Assembly (NCBI RefSeq): GCF_006442965.1
Contig: NZ_VFWX01000001.1
Span: 434,001 to 498,000 of the forward strand
DNA from: Mesorhizobium sp. CU3
GTDB taxonomy: Bacteria; Pseudomonadota; Alphaproteobacteria; Rhizobiales; Rhizobiaceae
Length of the DNA stretch: 64,000 bases
Direction of reading: 5' to 3'
Position numbers and translations under genes: made by a program. A model generated the notes under the pieces. That model saw only the letters and a list, made by a program, of their open reading frames with translations, did not search any database and was not told the DNA's origin. Below, in pieces: positions 25,907 through 35,757 of this stretch (within the stretch, counting starts at the first letter, position 1; the number at the start of each line of letters is the position of its first letter).

Positions 25907-26986
25907 ATGGCTCAGCACAAGACGACATTCGGCGGCGTCGACATCCTGCGATTCCTCGCTGCCGTCATGGTGATGGTCTATCACTATGGCTTCTGGGTCT
26001 GGGCGTATCCCGACGGCATTTCGGCGCGCGCCACCGGCGGTGTTTCGCCACACCCCGAAATGGCCTTCCTCGGCTCCGGCTGGGTAGGCGTACAGATATT
26101 CTTCGTCATCAGCGGCTTCGTCATCGCCTTCAGCGCCGAGAATTCGACGCCGCTGAGATTCTTCGAGGCGCGCTTCCGGCGGCTGGCCCCGGCGGTCTGG
26201 GTCTGCGCTCCGATCTCGGCGATCGTGCTTTTGATGGTCGGCCTGTCCTGGCCGACGGATGCCATGATCCGGCTTGTCCGCACCGGCCTGTTCGTACCGT
26301 TCGATCCGTGGGTGGACAGCGTCTACTGGACGCTTGGCATCGAGATCGCCTTCTACGCCATCGTCTGGACCCTGCTCAGGCTCGGCCGCTTCGACCTGAT
26401 GGAGACCGTCGCAGTCATCATCGGCCTCGTCAGCACGCTGTTCTGGTGTGCCTATTTCACCTTCGGCTGGACCGATCTCGCCGAAACACGCTGGCTGCAA
26501 TTGACGCTGGTGCATCACGGCGCCTTCTTCGCCGTCGGCGTGCTTCTATGGCTGATGCGCTTCAAGGCAACAACCGTGCCGCGCTTGGCTTTCTGCGGAT
26601 TGTTCCTCTTCGGCGGCGTGCTCGAGATCGTCAGTTCGGTCGACGTGCACAGCATCAAGGTCGAGGTCGCGATGCCCTACGCACCGCCCATTGCGATCTT
26701 CCTGATTGCGGTGGCGCTGATGGCGTGGTCGCTGCGCCTCGATCTTTCCTGGAGCGGCTGGCGGCGGATCGGGCTGATGACCTATCCGCTTTACCTCATC
26801 CACGATGTGGTGGGCGCGGCGATGCTGGGCGCGCTGATGCGGACCGGCCTGCCCTATCTTGCGGCGGTCCCGGTCGTTACCGCGGCGATGATCGCGGCGA
26901 GTTGGCTGATCGCGGCCGAGGCCGAACCGCGCATCCGGTTGGCGCTTGACCACACGCTGTTTCGTTACCGGCTGAAGGCCGCCTGA
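25907..26986 (+). CDS. Membrane acyltransferase, ExoZ-like
   Basis: Inner-membrane acyltransferase of family 3 (OafA/ExoZ type), 359 residues with about ten helices. The first helix reads GVDILRFLAAVMVMVYHYGFWVW, with the conserved RFLAA and His of the family, and GVQIFFVISGFVIAFSA is the characteristic second block. These enzymes O-acetylate cell-surface sugars. Its position near exoP and the operator-like sites upstream suggest that it decorates the exopolysaccharide, but the donor and position are inferred. Confidence 0.82.
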   Translation: MAQHKTTFGGVDILRFLAAVMVMVYHYGFWVWAYPDGISARATGGVSPHPEMAFLGSGWVGVQIFFVISGFVIAFSAENSTPLRFFEARFRRLAPAVWVCAPISAIVLLMVGLSWPTDAMIRLVRTGLFVPFDPWVDSVYWTLGIEIAFYAIVWTLLRLGRFDLMETVAVIIGLVSTLFWCAYFTFGWTDLAETRWLQLTLVHHGAFFAVGVLLWLMRFKATTVPRLAFCGLFLFGGVLEIVSSVDVHSIKVEVAMPYAPPIAIFLIAVALMAWSLRLDLSWSGWRRIGLMTYPLYLIHDVVGAAMLGALMRTGLPYLAAVPVVTAAMIAASWLIAAEAEPRIRLALDHTLFRYRLKAA

Positions 26987-26996
26987 CGCCGGGCCA

Positions 26997-27105
26997 GAGC
27001 AATCCAAGGAAAGGGGTGAAGCGGTTTACCTTTTGGAATTGCTTGAAAAACAGAGAGATAGAGCAGGTCGCCATTTCGGTGAAATGGTTAACCGCCCGGT
27101 GTGGA
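26997..27105. repeat. RIME-like element with two palindromes
   Basis: AGAGCAATCCAAGGAAAGG and TTTTGGAATTGCTT form the first palindrome (to about 27040). After AGAGAGATAGAGC, CGCCATTTCGGTGAAATGG forms the second. This two-palindrome mosaic matches the layout of rhizobial intergenic mosaic elements. Confidence 0.75.
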
Positions 27106-27143
27106 ATTGTTTGCATTCGGCGTGATATTCGAGGCGCAGTCCA

Positions 27144-27938
27144 GTGTTAGTACCCGAGCCTCAATCCGTGAGCCTGTTCCTGCGATCGAGACGACCCCGA
27201 CCCGCGCCGCGCGAACGGCTGGTCATGGATATGCGCGGCACCGTGGTCTACGCGATCGGCGACGTGCATGGCTGCCTCGACGAGTTGAGGGCGCTGGAAG
27301 ACAAGATCGTCCGCGACGCGCAGCGGTTCAGCGGTCGCAAGATCATCATCATGCTCGGCGACTATGTCGACCGCGGGCCGAACTCGCGGCGCGTGGTCGA
27401 GCATCTGATGGCGCCGCCGCCGAAAGATTTTCTGCGCGTCTGCCTCGCCGGCAACCACGAGGTGGCGCTGCTTGCCTATCTCGACGGCTATCTGTCGCGC
27501 GAGCCTTGGCTCGGTTATGGCGGGCGCGAGACGTTGTTCTCCTACGGCGTCGATCCCGACCGCCTGGCAAGCCTCTACGGGTCGAGCGACGAGACCGACA
27601 GGCGCATCCGCGAGGCGATACCCTCCAGCCATATCGACTTCCTGCGCACGCTGCCGGTGATGGTCTGCTCCGACGAATGGGTCTTCGTCCATGCCGGCAT
27701 CCGGCCCGGCGTCTCGCTCGAGGCGCAGGACGAGACCGACCTCCTCAACATACGCGAGGAGTTCTTCCGGGCGGCGCACCGCCTCGACCGCTGGGTGGTG
27801 CATGGGCACACGATCGTCGACGCCCCGCAACGCGAAGGACGCCGGATCGACATCGACACCGGCGCCTTCCAGACCGGGCGGCTGACCGCGCTCAGGATCG
27901 TCGGCAAATACGGCCGACTGCTGTCTTCACAAGGTTAG
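27144..27938 (+). CDS. Serine/threonine-type metallophosphatase
   Basis: Calcineurin-like phosphoesterase of 264 residues, close to bacterial PrpA/lambda-type protein phosphatases. The metal-site motifs appear in order: AIGDVHGCLDEL, MLGDYVDRGPNSRR, LAGNHEVALL, FVHAGIRPG and VVHGHTIVDAP. Start is GTG 27144, with GAGGCG upstream; GTG 27168 is also possible. Placement opposite exoP, which has a tyrosine-kinase domain, hints at a role near polysaccharide control, but this enzyme class typically acts on Ser/Thr phosphate. Confidence 0.85.
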   Translation: MLVPEPQSVSLFLRSRRPRPAPRERLVMDMRGTVVYAIGDVHGCLDELRALEDKIVRDAQRFSGRKIIIMLGDYVDRGPNSRRVVEHLMAPPPKDFLRVCLAGNHEVALLAYLDGYLSREPWLGYGGRETLFSYGVDPDRLASLYGSSDETDRRIREAIPSSHIDFLRTLPVMVCSDEWVFVHAGIRPGVSLEAQDETDLLNIREEFFRAAHRLDRWVVHGHTIVDAPQREGRRIDIDTGAFQTGRLTALRIVGKYGRLLSSQG

Positions 27939-27968
27939 GGCGGCTCGCCGCTTCAGGCTGAGCCGCCC
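27938..27968. terminator. Bidirectional terminator between convergent genes
   Basis: GGGCGGCTC (27938-27946) and GAGCCGCCC (27960-27968) make a 9-base GC-rich stem with a 13-base loop, between the phosphatase stop and the exoP stop. A TTTTT run follows at 27980 on the plus strand. It should serve both converging transcripts. Confidence 0.7.
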
Positions 27969-28000
27969 CATATCTCGGTTTTTCTGCGCGCAAACCCGCC

Positions 28001-30382
28001 TCAGGCAGCCTGCTTGGCGCGCGCTTCCGACTTCTCCAGATAATAGGTCGAGTATCGGTCGAAGAAGCGTTCCGAGCCGCCGAGCGAGCCATATTTCGCC
28101 AGCTTCTTCAGGTCGACCTTGTTCAGCACCGCGCCGACGACCTTGTTGGCGATGTAAGGCTCCGATTCCAGCATCGAACGCACCATGTTGCGCGGCGTGC
28201 GGCCCCATTCGGCGACCAGCACGAAGCCGTCGACCAGCGGCGCGAAAGCCTTGGCGTCGACGACGGGGCCAAGCGGCGGCAGATCGACGATGATGTATTC
28301 GAACGTCTCCTTGGCGTTCTCGATGAAGCGCCGCATGCCGGCCGACCCCAGAAGCTCGCTGGTGTGCGAGAACTGGCCGCGCAAGACTGCGGGAATGATG
28401 GCAAGCTTGGTCTGGCGGTCGACCTTGCCGACCGACTGCCAGGTCTGGCCGTTGACCACCGCTTCCATCAGGCCTTGTTCGGCTTCCATGCCGAGGCTGC
28501 GGCTGAGGCCCGGATTGCGCAAGTCGCCATCGATGAGCAGCGTCTTGGCGCCGTTGGCGGCAAGCAGGCCGGCAAGATTGGCAGCCACCGTCGACTTGCC
28601 TTCGCCGGGCAGCACCGAGACGACGCCGATCACCCGGCAGCCGCGGTCTTCCATAACGACGTCGAAAGCGATCTTGGCATTGCGCAGCGTCTCGGCGAAC
28701 ATCGAGGCCGGCGCGTCGATGCTGACGCGCATGCGCGCCCTTTTCTCAGCTGCCGAGAGGCTCGCCACCTTGCCGTCGGCCGGCATTTCATCAGACTTGG
28801 CTTCCTTGGCCCTGCCACCGCCGATGGTCGGCAGGTAGCCGAGGAATTTCAGGCCGACGCGATCGCGAATGTCCTCGCCGGTCCTGAAGAAGCGCTCGTT
28901 GAACTCGTTGAGGCCGCCGAAGCCGGCACCGAGCATCAGGCCGAGCACCAGCGACAGCGCCATCACGCGCAAGGTGCGCGGGCTTGAAGCGGTAAGCGGC
29001 ATCGACGCGTCGGATATGATACGAACCTTGCCGACCGGGAAGGACTGCTGCTGCGAAGCTTCCTCGTAGCGGCTGAGGAAGGTCTGGTACAGCGTGGCGA
29101 GCGCCTGCGCCTGTTGGTCCATTTCCTTCAGCTTCACCTGCGACTGGTTGTCGATCGAGCTCTTGCCGGCGGCCGTGGAGATCTTGTCGCGCAGCGCGGT
29201 TTCGCGCGCCTGTGCCACCTCATAGTCGTTGCGATAGCTTTCGGTGAGCTGCTTCAACTGGCCGAATATCTGCGCAGAGACATCGGCCTTCTCCTTTGCC
29301 AGGGCGACTGCCTGCGGATGATCCTTGCCGAAATTCGTCTCGACATCCTGCAGGCGCTTGGCGATCGCGAGATAGCGCGTCTTGAGCGCGATGATCACCG
29401 AGCTGCTCGGCTGGTCGGCGCCGACGGCCGAATCGTTGAAGGCGCTTTCGGAACCGCTATCGACGATCGCCTTGTACTGCTGGTAGCGGGCGCTGGCGCG
29501 CGCCGTATCGGCCTGCGCCACGATCAGCTGGGCGTTGAGGTCGGAAAGCTGCTTGTCGCTCATCAGCTGGCCGTCGCTGTTGGCGGAAAGCCCGTGCTCG
29601 GCCCTGAACTTCTCGACGGCAAGGGCGGCGTCCTGCGAGCTCTGGCGAAGCTCCGAGATTCTGCCTTGCAGCCAGACCGCCGCACGCTCCGTGGCGTCGA
29701 AGCTGGCGTTGAGCTGGTCGGCAAGATAGGCGTCGGCATAGGCCTTGGTGATGGCCGTGGCCAAGCCGGGATCGGCCGCCTGATAGCCGATGGAAATCAC
29801 GTAGCTGCGGCCGTTGCGCTGCGCCAGCACCTCGCTCTGCAGCTTCAAGACGGCATAGTCATGCGTGGCCGTCTTGATCATGGCCTCGCGCGTCGCCTCG
29901 TCGACATTCTCCATCCCGGGGATCTCGTCGGCAGAGCTGCTGCGGAAATAGCCGACCACGCCGCGCAGGAAGCCGATGCCCTTGACCAAAGCCGATTGCG
30001 GCGGGTTCATGAAGGCCGGGTTCTGGTCGAGCTTCAGCTTGTCGACCACCACCGATGCCAGCCGCGCGGAACTCAGGATTTCGATCTGGCTGAGCATCGA
30101 AGAATCGGTCTGCATGGTGGCCGAGGCCGCCGAAATGTCGTCGACCACCTTGTTCAGCCCTTCGTCGATCAGCACGCTGGCGACCGACATATACTGCTTG
30201 GGCGTGGTCTGCAGATAGATAACGCCCAGGAACAGGCCGATGATGGCGCAGACCGCCACCACCTTGGCCTGCCGGGCCGCCATGCCAAGCAGACGCTCGA
30301 CGTCGATGAAGTCCTCACCCTTTTCCTGATCGGCGCTGGGCAACGGCGTCCTCTTGTCGAGAGGGAAGTTGGCATAGTTCAT
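28001..30382 (-). CDS. exoP: Polysaccharide co-polymerase with tyrosine-kinase domain, ExoP
   Basis: Inner-membrane protein controlling chain length and export of exopolysaccharide. The 793 residues comprise an N-terminal Wzz domain with a membrane helix near residues 37-57, a long coiled-coil periplasmic part, a second helix (LRVMALSLVLGLMLGAGF, about 455-475) and a C-terminal BY-kinase domain. The kinase has Walker A VLPGEGKSTVAANLAGLL and the Walker A' segment LLIDGDLRNPG. The tail is tyrosine-rich (RYSTYYLEKSE), the usual autophosphorylation cluster. It is the last gene of the exoLAMONP run, as in Sinorhizobium. Confidence 0.93.
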   Translation of the reverse strand: MNYANFPLDKRTPLPSADQEKGEDFIDVERLLGMAARQAKVVAVCAIIGLFLGVIYLQTTPKQYMSVASVLIDEGLNKVVDDISAASATMQTDSSMLSQIEILSSARLASVVVDKLKLDQNPAFMNPPQSALVKGIGFLRGVVGYFRSSSADEIPGMENVDEATREAMIKTATHDYAVLKLQSEVLAQRNGRSYVISIGYQAADPGLATAITKAYADAYLADQLNASFDATERAAVWLQGRISELRQSSQDAALAVEKFRAEHGLSANSDGQLMSDKQLSDLNAQLIVAQADTARASARYQQYKAIVDSGSESAFNDSAVGADQPSSSVIIALKTRYLAIAKRLQDVETNFGKDHPQAVALAKEKADVSAQIFGQLKQLTESYRNDYEVAQARETALRDKISTAAGKSSIDNQSQVKLKEMDQQAQALATLYQTFLSRYEEASQQQSFPVGKVRIISDASMPLTASSPRTLRVMALSLVLGLMLGAGFGGLNEFNERFFRTGEDIRDRVGLKFLGYLPTIGGGRAKEAKSDEMPADGKVASLSAAEKRARMRVSIDAPASMFAETLRNAKIAFDVVMEDRGCRVIGVVSVLPGEGKSTVAANLAGLLAANGAKTLLIDGDLRNPGLSRSLGMEAEQGLMEAVVNGQTWQSVGKVDRQTKLAIIPAVLRGQFSHTSELLGSAGMRRFIENAKETFEYIIVDLPPLGPVVDAKAFAPLVDGFVLVAEWGRTPRNMVRSMLESEPYIANKVVGAVLNKVDLKKLAKYGSLGGSERFFDRYSTYYLEKSEARAKQAA

Positions 30383-30549
30383 CTTCGGTCCAATTCCAGG
30401 TTGCAGGCGCTATCGGCCTTCGTAAATCGGCGTCATGACCAGAAAAGACCACGCAACATTCATGCCACGCGGCGCGAGGCCTTGCAGGCCAAGCGCCGGC
30501 GTGGCTGTCGCGCCATCGCGATTGCGCATATGCACCCAAAATTTGGGCA

Positions 30550-31446
30550 TTATGCGGCTACTTCCCGGCGCTCATGCGACCGGACGAATTGCTGCAGCAT
30601 CTCAAACACTGGTCCCTTCATGTCGTCGCGCGCCAAGGCGAAAGCGATGGTCGCCTCGATGAAGCCTTCCTTGGAGCCGCAATCGAACATGCGGCCGCCG
30701 AAAGGCTGGGCATAGAAAGACTGGCTTTCAGCCAGACGCACCATGGCGTCGGTGAGCTGGATCTCGTTGCCGGCGCCGCGCTGCTGGTTGCCGAGCAGCG
30801 CGAAGATCTCCGGCTGCAGCACATAGCGGCCGTTGATGTAGAAGTTCGACGGCGCTTCTGCCGGCGCCGGCTTTTCGACCATGGCGGTCACCTCAAAGCC
30901 CGAGCCGACGTCGTTGCCGCGCGCGACAATGCCGTATTTGCTGGTCTCGGCCGGGTCGCAGCGCTCGACGGCGATGACGTTGCCGCCGGTACGCTCGTAG
31001 AGATCGACCGTCTCGGCGAGGCAGCCGCGGGCGCCGAACGACACCATGTCGGGCAAAAGCAGCGCGAAAGGCTCGTTGCCGATCACGTCGCGCGCGCACC
31101 AGACAGCGTGGCCAAGACCCTGCGGCGATTGCTGGCGGATGAAGCTGGTGGCGCCGGCGACGGGCAGCAGGCTTTCCAGCGATTGCAGTTGCGCCTTCTT
31201 GCCGGTCTGCTCCAGCGTGCCGATCAATTCAGGATGCAGGTCGAAATAGTCCTCGATGACGGCCTTGTTGCGGCCGGTGACGAAGACGATGTGCTCGATG
31301 CCGGCCTCGAACGCCTCGTCGACGGCATATTGCACGACAGGCTTGTCGACCACGGGCAGCATTTCCTTGGGCATCGACTTGGTCGCCGGCAAAAACCGCG
31401 TTCCGAGCCCCGCCACCGGGATCACTGCCTTCCTGACTTTCTGCAT
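30550..31446 (-). CDS. exoN: UTP-glucose-1-phosphate uridylyltransferase
   Basis: Makes UDP-glucose, the main sugar donor for the polysaccharide. The 298 residues begin [31 protein letters not shown], the GalU/ExoN nucleotide-binding signature, and [15 protein letters not shown] and VEKP follow in order. Its place between exoO and exoP copies the Sinorhizobium order, so I use exoN rather than galU. No irregularity seen. Confidence 0.93.
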   Translation of the reverse strand: MQKVRKAVIPVAGLGTRFLPATKSMPKEMLPVVDKPVVQYAVDEAFEAGIEHIVFVTGRNKAVIEDYFDLHPELIGTLEQTGKKAQLQSLESLLPVAGATSFIRQQSPQGLGHAVWCARDVIGNEPFALLLPDMVSFGARGCLAETVDLYERTGGNVIAVERCDPAETSKYGIVARGNDVGSGFEVTAMVEKPAPAEAPSNFYINGRYVLQPEIFALLGNQQRGAGNEIQLTDAMVRLAESQSFYAQPFGGRMFDCGSKEGFIEATIAFALARDDMKGPVFEMLQQFVRSHERREVAA

Positions 31447-31511
31447 CTGCTATTCCTTCTGAGACAAAAGATTTCAATCTAACGCTGGCTATCCAAAATG
31501 GCCGGCATGCT

Positions 31512-32462
31512 TCATCTCCCCGTCCCCACGGCGAACTGAGCCGCAACCCTGCGCAGCCGGACCGCGATCGGCATTCCCATATGCCTGACCGCGGCCGGAT
31601 CCCTGAGCGCCGTGCCTATCGCCTTGAGCGGCGCGCGCGCCTTGATGTGCTTAACCAGCGACAGGAAGGACGCCGCCTTGCGCAGGCTGCGGCCGCGCAG
31701 GGCGAAGGCGGCCTTGGCCTTGTCGTCCATCGAATGTTGCGCGGCAAAGGCCGCGTCGGCACGGGCCATCGCTTCGACATGGTGCAGTTCGAGCACGCGC
31801 GAAATCGAGCCGGTGCGGATGTGGTAGATGTAGCCGACGCTCGGCTCGACGACGCAGCTTCCACCCCTGGCCAAGGCGCTCGCGAGAAGAATGTAGTCTT
31901 CGCCGATGCGCAGCTTCTCGTCGTAGCGCAGCCGGTTCTCGTCAAGGAAACGGCGTTGGAAGATCGGCTTCAGATAGCCGAGGTTGAAGCGGGATTCGAA
32001 GACCAGGTTGCCGGCAATGTAATCGGCGAGCGTGATTTCGCTTAAGGCTTCCAGGTAGCTTGCCGGGAACATGGTGTTGTCGGGCGTACCGTCCTCGCGC
32101 ACGACCTGGACGTTGTCGACCGCGATCTTGGCCCCCGCCGCTTCGGCGCGGGCGATCATCGCCGCCAGGCGGTCGGGCAGCACGGCATCGTCGGAATCGA
32201 GCACGGCGACCCAGCGGCCACTGGCCATGTCGAGGCCGGCATTGCGGGCGCCGCCCGGACCGCGATTGGCGGGCAGAGCCACCACCTTCACGATATCTTG
32301 CGGATAGGCGCGCGCCACCTCCAGCGTGCGGTCGCGCGACTGGTCGTCGACGACGATGATCTCGACGCTGACGCCGCGCTGCGCGATTGCGCCGGCGATC
32401 GCCCGGTCAAGGGTCGCCTCGGCATTGTAGGCCGCGATGACGAAGCTGACGTCAGGCTGCAC
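31512..32462 (-). CDS. exoO: Glycosyltransferase family 2, ExoO-like
   Basis: Cytoplasmic-face glucosyltransferase for the repeat-unit side chain, by synteny with exoO. The 316 residues start at PDVSFVIAAYNAEATLDRAI, the GT2 N-terminus, with the DxD-type motif LDSDDAV and EDYILLASAL further on. I choose GTG 32462 because AGAGGGGGAC lies just upstream; an in-frame upstream start adds 26 unconserved residues that run inside exoM. The linkage it makes cannot be read from sequence. Confidence 0.85.
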   Translation of the reverse strand: MQPDVSFVIAAYNAEATLDRAIAGAIAQRGVSVEIIVVDDQSRDRTLEVARAYPQDIVKVVALPANRGPGGARNAGLDMASGRWVAVLDSDDAVLPDRLAAMIARAEAAGAKIAVDNVQVVREDGTPDNTMFPASYLEALSEITLADYIAGNLVFESRFNLGYLKPIFQRRFLDENRLRYDEKLRIGEDYILLASALARGGSCVVEPSVGYIYHIRTGSISRVLELHHVEAMARADAAFAAQHSMDDKAKAAFALRGRSLRKAASFLSLVKHIKARAPLKAIGTALRDPAAVRHMGMPIAVRLRRVAAQFAVGTGR

Positions 32463-33387
32463 GCTTGTCCCCCTCTTGCGGCGCAAGGCCGTATTGGCGG
32501 ATTTCGCGGACCCCGACCAAACCGCTGACGACACCGACATGCATGATGCCGCGCAGCACGCTGCGGTTCCGGCGCACCGGGCTGACCGCGGTCAGCACAG
32601 CCATGCCGAAGCAATAGGCAGCCTTGGCCGAGGCGAGGCAGACCTGGCCGACGCGGCGCAAGCCAGGCGTGTTGTGTCCGATCAGATGGCCATGTGTCTG
32701 GCCGAAGCGGAAACGGCGGCGGCGCAGCCAGTCGAACGCCGCCCGCGCGCGCGGTACGACTTCGTCGACGTACGCCTCCGGCGCGAAGGCGATGCGGCCG
32801 CCAGCTTTCACCATGGCATCGAAGAATTCGGTGTCCTCGCCGCCGGTCTGGCCGCGCGCCAGGCTGAAGCGCCGGCTACGCAGGCTGGAATCCGCCATCC
32901 GCAACAGGACATTGCAGGTGTAGCCGGTGCGGATCTCGCCGCGCACCCAGACCGGCAAGGTCGAATGGAAATCGCCCTTCTGCATCCAGGCCGGCGCATC
33001 CTGGCGATAATGCGCGCGGACCGGCCCGAGCACGGCGGTGGCGCCCTTGGCGTCGGCCGCCGCCATCAATTCAACCAGCCAGGCGGCCGAGGCCGTCTCG
33101 TCGTCGTCGATGAACGCGACGAAGTCCGAGACGCTGGCATCGAGGCAAGCGTTGCGGGCGATGGAGATGTTGCGCGCCGGCGCATGGCGATAGCGGATTG
33201 GGAGCTTCAGTTCCCGCGTAAGGGCCTTCACCAGTTCCTGCGCCGTCGGCTCGTCGTCATTGTCGGCGACGACCACGCCGATCTCCGACCCCGCCGGCTT
33301 CTCCAGCGCCGCGATGGAGCGCAGCGTGTCGGCCAATTCCGGCCGGCGGAAGGTGCAGATGCAGATGTCGATCGAGCGGCCGGCCAT
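32452..33387 (-). CDS. exoM: Glycosyltransferase family 2, ExoM-like
   Basis: Glucosyltransferase of about 311 residues. It starts with SIDICICTFRRPELADTLRSI and has FIDDDETAS as the metal-binding acidic motif, followed by GGEDTEFFDAMVKAG; these blocks are characteristic of ExoM. ATG 33387 overlaps the exoA stop (TGATG), showing translational coupling. In Sinorhizobium ExoM adds the fourth sugar of succinoglycan; the position here is by analogy. Confidence 0.88.
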   Translation of the reverse strand: MAGRSIDICICTFRRPELADTLRSIAALEKPAGSEIGVVVADNDDEPTAQELVKALTRELKLPIRYRHAPARNISIARNACLDASVSDFVAFIDDDETASAAWLVELMAAADAKGATAVLGPVRAHYRQDAPAWMQKGDFHSTLPVWVRGEIRTGYTCNVLLRMADSSLRSRRFSLARGQTGGEDTEFFDAMVKAGGRIAFAPEAYVDEVVPRARAAFDWLRRRRFRFGQTHGHLIGHNTPGLRRVGQVCLASAKAAYCFGMAVLTAVSPVRRNRSVLRGIMHVGVVSGLVGVREIRQYGLAPQEGDKRAA

Positions 33388-34373
33388 CACGCCACCTTGC
33401 GCTGGGAACGACCCAGCAGAAGCTGCTGCCAGAAACCGACCGACCAGCCGAAATGCATGACCATGGCCGAGACGCCGACAAGCGCGATGCCCGGATTGCG
33501 CTCACGGACCGCGGTAGCTGCGCCATAGCCGAGGCACACGGCCGCCCACAACAGGAACGGCACGGCCGCCAGCCAATGGACGAAGGAGAAGAGCGCCAGC
33601 ACCACCACCGGCGCCACCAGAAGCGGGATCATCTGGCGCACCTTCGGCACCATGCGGTGCTTGAGCACATTCCTGGCGCGGCCGCGGCCATAGCCGAGAT
33701 ACTGGAAATAGAGGCTCTTCAGCGTCGCGCGCGGATAATAGACCATGTGCGTCCTGCCGCTCATCCAGATGCGGTAGCCGGCCTGGCGCAGGCGATAGTC
33801 GAGCTCGGCGTCCTCGTTGTGGCTGAAGCTTTCGTCATAGCCGCCGACGTCCCGGAAAGCGGCGACGCGCATCAGCGCGTGATGGCCGTGGTCGACCCAT
33901 TCGCCTTCCGACATGTGGCGGTGTTTCGAGCCGCCGGTACCGAGCTTGGAGTTCTGCGCCGCCGCGACTGCCTTCTGCACGGCGCCAGTGCCGCTGGTCA
34001 GCATCGATACGACGACCGAATCGGCGCCGGTGGCCGAAGCCTCCTCGACCAGCCTGTCGCAGTATTCGGCGGGATAGCCGCCATGCGCGTCGATGCGGAT
34101 CAGGTAATCGGCGCTGTCGCCGTAGGCCGCGACCGCGAGATTGATCGCCGCGCTCTGCAGACGCTTGGGATTGGCAAGCAGCACCACTCGAGTATCCAGC
34201 GCCGCGATCTCCTCGACGATGGCTTGCGTACCGTCGGCGCTGCCGCCGTCGGCAACGACGATCGTGGCGCCGAGCCTTGCCGCCGCCGGCCGCAATTGCT
34301 CGAGCAGGCCGCCAATATGGGCCGCCTCGTTGAGGCAGGGAATGACGATCAGCGTCGATGCGGCCTTCGCCAT
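33387..34373 (-). CDS. exoA: Glycosyltransferase family 2 with membrane anchor, ExoA-like
   Basis: Beta-glucosyltransferase that in Sinorhizobium adds the third sugar. The 328 residues (ExoA is 330) begin STLIVIPCLNEAAHIGGLL; ADGGSADGTQ, RIDAHGGYPAEYC and HNEDAELDYRLRQAGYRIW are the expected blocks. Two C-terminal hydrophobic segments anchor it to the membrane. I choose ATG 34373, with GGAGAG ten bases upstream, over an ATG at 34391 that overlaps exoL by one base. Confidence 0.9.
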   Translation of the reverse strand: MAKAASTLIVIPCLNEAAHIGGLLEQLRPAAARLGATIVVADGGSADGTQAIVEEIAALDTRVVLLANPKRLQSAAINLAVAAYGDSADYLIRIDAHGGYPAEYCDRLVEEASATGADSVVVSMLTSGTGAVQKAVAAAQNSKLGTGGSKHRHMSEGEWVDHGHHALMRVAAFRDVGGYDESFSHNEDAELDYRLRQAGYRIWMSGRTHMVYYPRATLKSLYFQYLGYGRGRARNVLKHRMVPKVRQMIPLLVAPVVVLALFSFVHWLAAVPFLLWAAVCLGYGAATAVRERNPGIALVGVSAMVMHFGWSVGFWQQLLLGRSQRKVA

Positions 34374-34390
34374 CGTGTCTTGTCTCTCCA

Positions 34391-35563
34391 TTATGCCGCT
34401 GCCTGGGTTGCGAAGGAGCCGGGAATGGCGGCCAGACCACGCAGCTTGTCGACGAAGGCCAGGCAATCGCTGCGGTCGTAGCTCCAGGTCCTCGGATTGC
34501 GGCTCAGCACCCGCGACTTCAGGGCTCGATAGGCGTCCTGATCCATGCGGCCGAGCATCGCTTCGATCCCGTCGGCGGTGGCTTCGGGCAAAAGCAGGCC
34601 GATGCCTTGCGCCTTCAGGAACCGCCCGGTTTCGGTATCGGCCATCGAGATCGGCACCGCGCCGAAGCGGCAGCCTTCATAGAGGCGGTTGGGAAGCAGC
34701 CACTCGGAATTCTGGCCGGCCTCGAAAAAGTCGATCGCCCAGGAGAAATGCACCTCGCGGTAGATCGCCGCCATGTCCTCCGGGTTGCGATAAGGCCCGC
34801 CAAAGGAAAGCCACGGCTCGGCATCGACGAAAGCATGGAAATCGGGGAATTCGGTGAGCGCCGGGCGACCGCGCAGCAAGACCTCGAAGCGTCCCGACTG
34901 CCGGCGGGTGAAATCGGCCAGCAATTCCAGCGAGCGGCGGCAGCGCAGCGCGCCGAACCAACCGATGCGCCATGGCGGCGCCACCGGGCTTTCGTCCTCG
35001 AAACCCTCCTGTGCCGCCACGGGCGCGGTGTCGAAATACTTGTTCTCGATCAGTTCGACAGGTGCGGCGATCTGGCCGAACGGCTCGAAATAATTGGCAA
35101 TGAAGGCCGGCGAGCTCGTCACCAGCAGTTTCACGTCGCGGGCGAGGCGGCGCTCGGCGCCACGCAGCGTCCTGCCGACGAAATCGTTGCGCAGCACCAG
35201 GCGATGGATGTCCAGGCATTCATAGACGATCGGCACATCCGCACCGAGCGCGCTGTTGGCGCGGCGGGCGAGCGCCAGCATCTCGAGGTTGCGCGCGATC
35301 ATCAGATCGGGCTTCGGCAGCGCGCCGAGCTTGGCGCCGATCGACATCGCCGCCTTGGCGACCGCGCCGATGCGCTGCGCGAATCGGCCATCGCGCGTCG
35401 CGCCAAGGTCGATCGGCTCGACACCTTCGATCTCGGCGACCGGGCCGTTGGTGCGGCGGAAGCCCGCCAGGGTGATCCTGGCGCCGCCTGCCCTGAGCAT
35501 TTTGACCCGCCGGCGCACCGCTGGATCGGATACGTCATGCACAAGGTACAAGACATGCAGCAT
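34391..35563 (-). CDS. exoL: Glycosyltransferase, ExoL-like
   Basis: Probable glucosyltransferase of 390 residues, assigned as ExoL from synteny (exoL-A-M-O-N-P) and size. The N-terminus MLHVLYLVHDVSDPAVRRRVKML and the GT-B-like FGALRCRRSLELL and LLPNRLYEGCRFGAVPI are visible. ATG 35563 is chosen; an in-frame GTG at 35587 is possible. It is the first gene of the leftward exo operon and shares a divergent promoter region with exoT that holds two operator-like palindromes. Confidence 0.82.
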   Translation of the reverse strand: MLHVLYLVHDVSDPAVRRRVKMLRAGGARITLAGFRRTNGPVAEIEGVEPIDLGATRDGRFAQRIGAVAKAAMSIGAKLGALPKPDLMIARNLEMLALARRANSALGADVPIVYECLDIHRLVLRNDFVGRTLRGAERRLARDVKLLVTSSPAFIANYFEPFGQIAAPVELIENKYFDTAPVAAQEGFEDESPVAPPWRIGWFGALRCRRSLELLADFTRRQSGRFEVLLRGRPALTEFPDFHAFVDAEPWLSFGGPYRNPEDMAAIYREVHFSWAIDFFEAGQNSEWLLPNRLYEGCRFGAVPISMADTETGRFLKAQGIGLLLPEATADGIEAMLGRMDQDAYRALKSRVLSRNPRTWSYDRSDCLAFVDKLRGLAAIPGSFATQAAA

Positions 35564-35612
35564 AAAACTCGACCGCTGTTGGCCCACCCATTGGGGATGC
35601 TATTACAGGTTT

Positions 35613-35677
35613 TGCTGCATCGCAACATTTTTGGTGCGGCGAAGCAAGTGCCCCACATTTTTTGTTGCACTGCAAAA
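35613..35677. promoter_or_regulatory. Two operator-like palindromes in the exoL-exoT divergent promoter
   Basis: TGCTGC-ATC-GCAACA lies at 35613-35627 and TGTTGC-ACT-GCAAAA at 35663-35677, exactly 50 bases apart. They are 50 bases upstream of exoL and 81 bases upstream of exoT. The region is AT-rich. Each site fits the half-site pattern seen upstream of exoY, exoQ and the lasso precursor. Confidence 0.6.
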
Positions 35678-35757
35678 ACGTCTTGCGGTAGTTTGTTCAT
35701 GGCGGCGGGCGCCGGTCGCGACGATGTCGGGCCGGTGCAAGATCAGGAATCCTGAAT

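Noticed and set aside
25823..26518. Minus-strand frame opposite the acyltransferase gene
   Set aside because: Shadow of a membrane protein gene; charged, repetitive translation.
27108..27961. Alternate plus-strand frame overlapping the metallophosphatase
   Set aside because: The neighbouring frame contains all phosphoesterase motifs; this one is Arg-rich shadow sequence.
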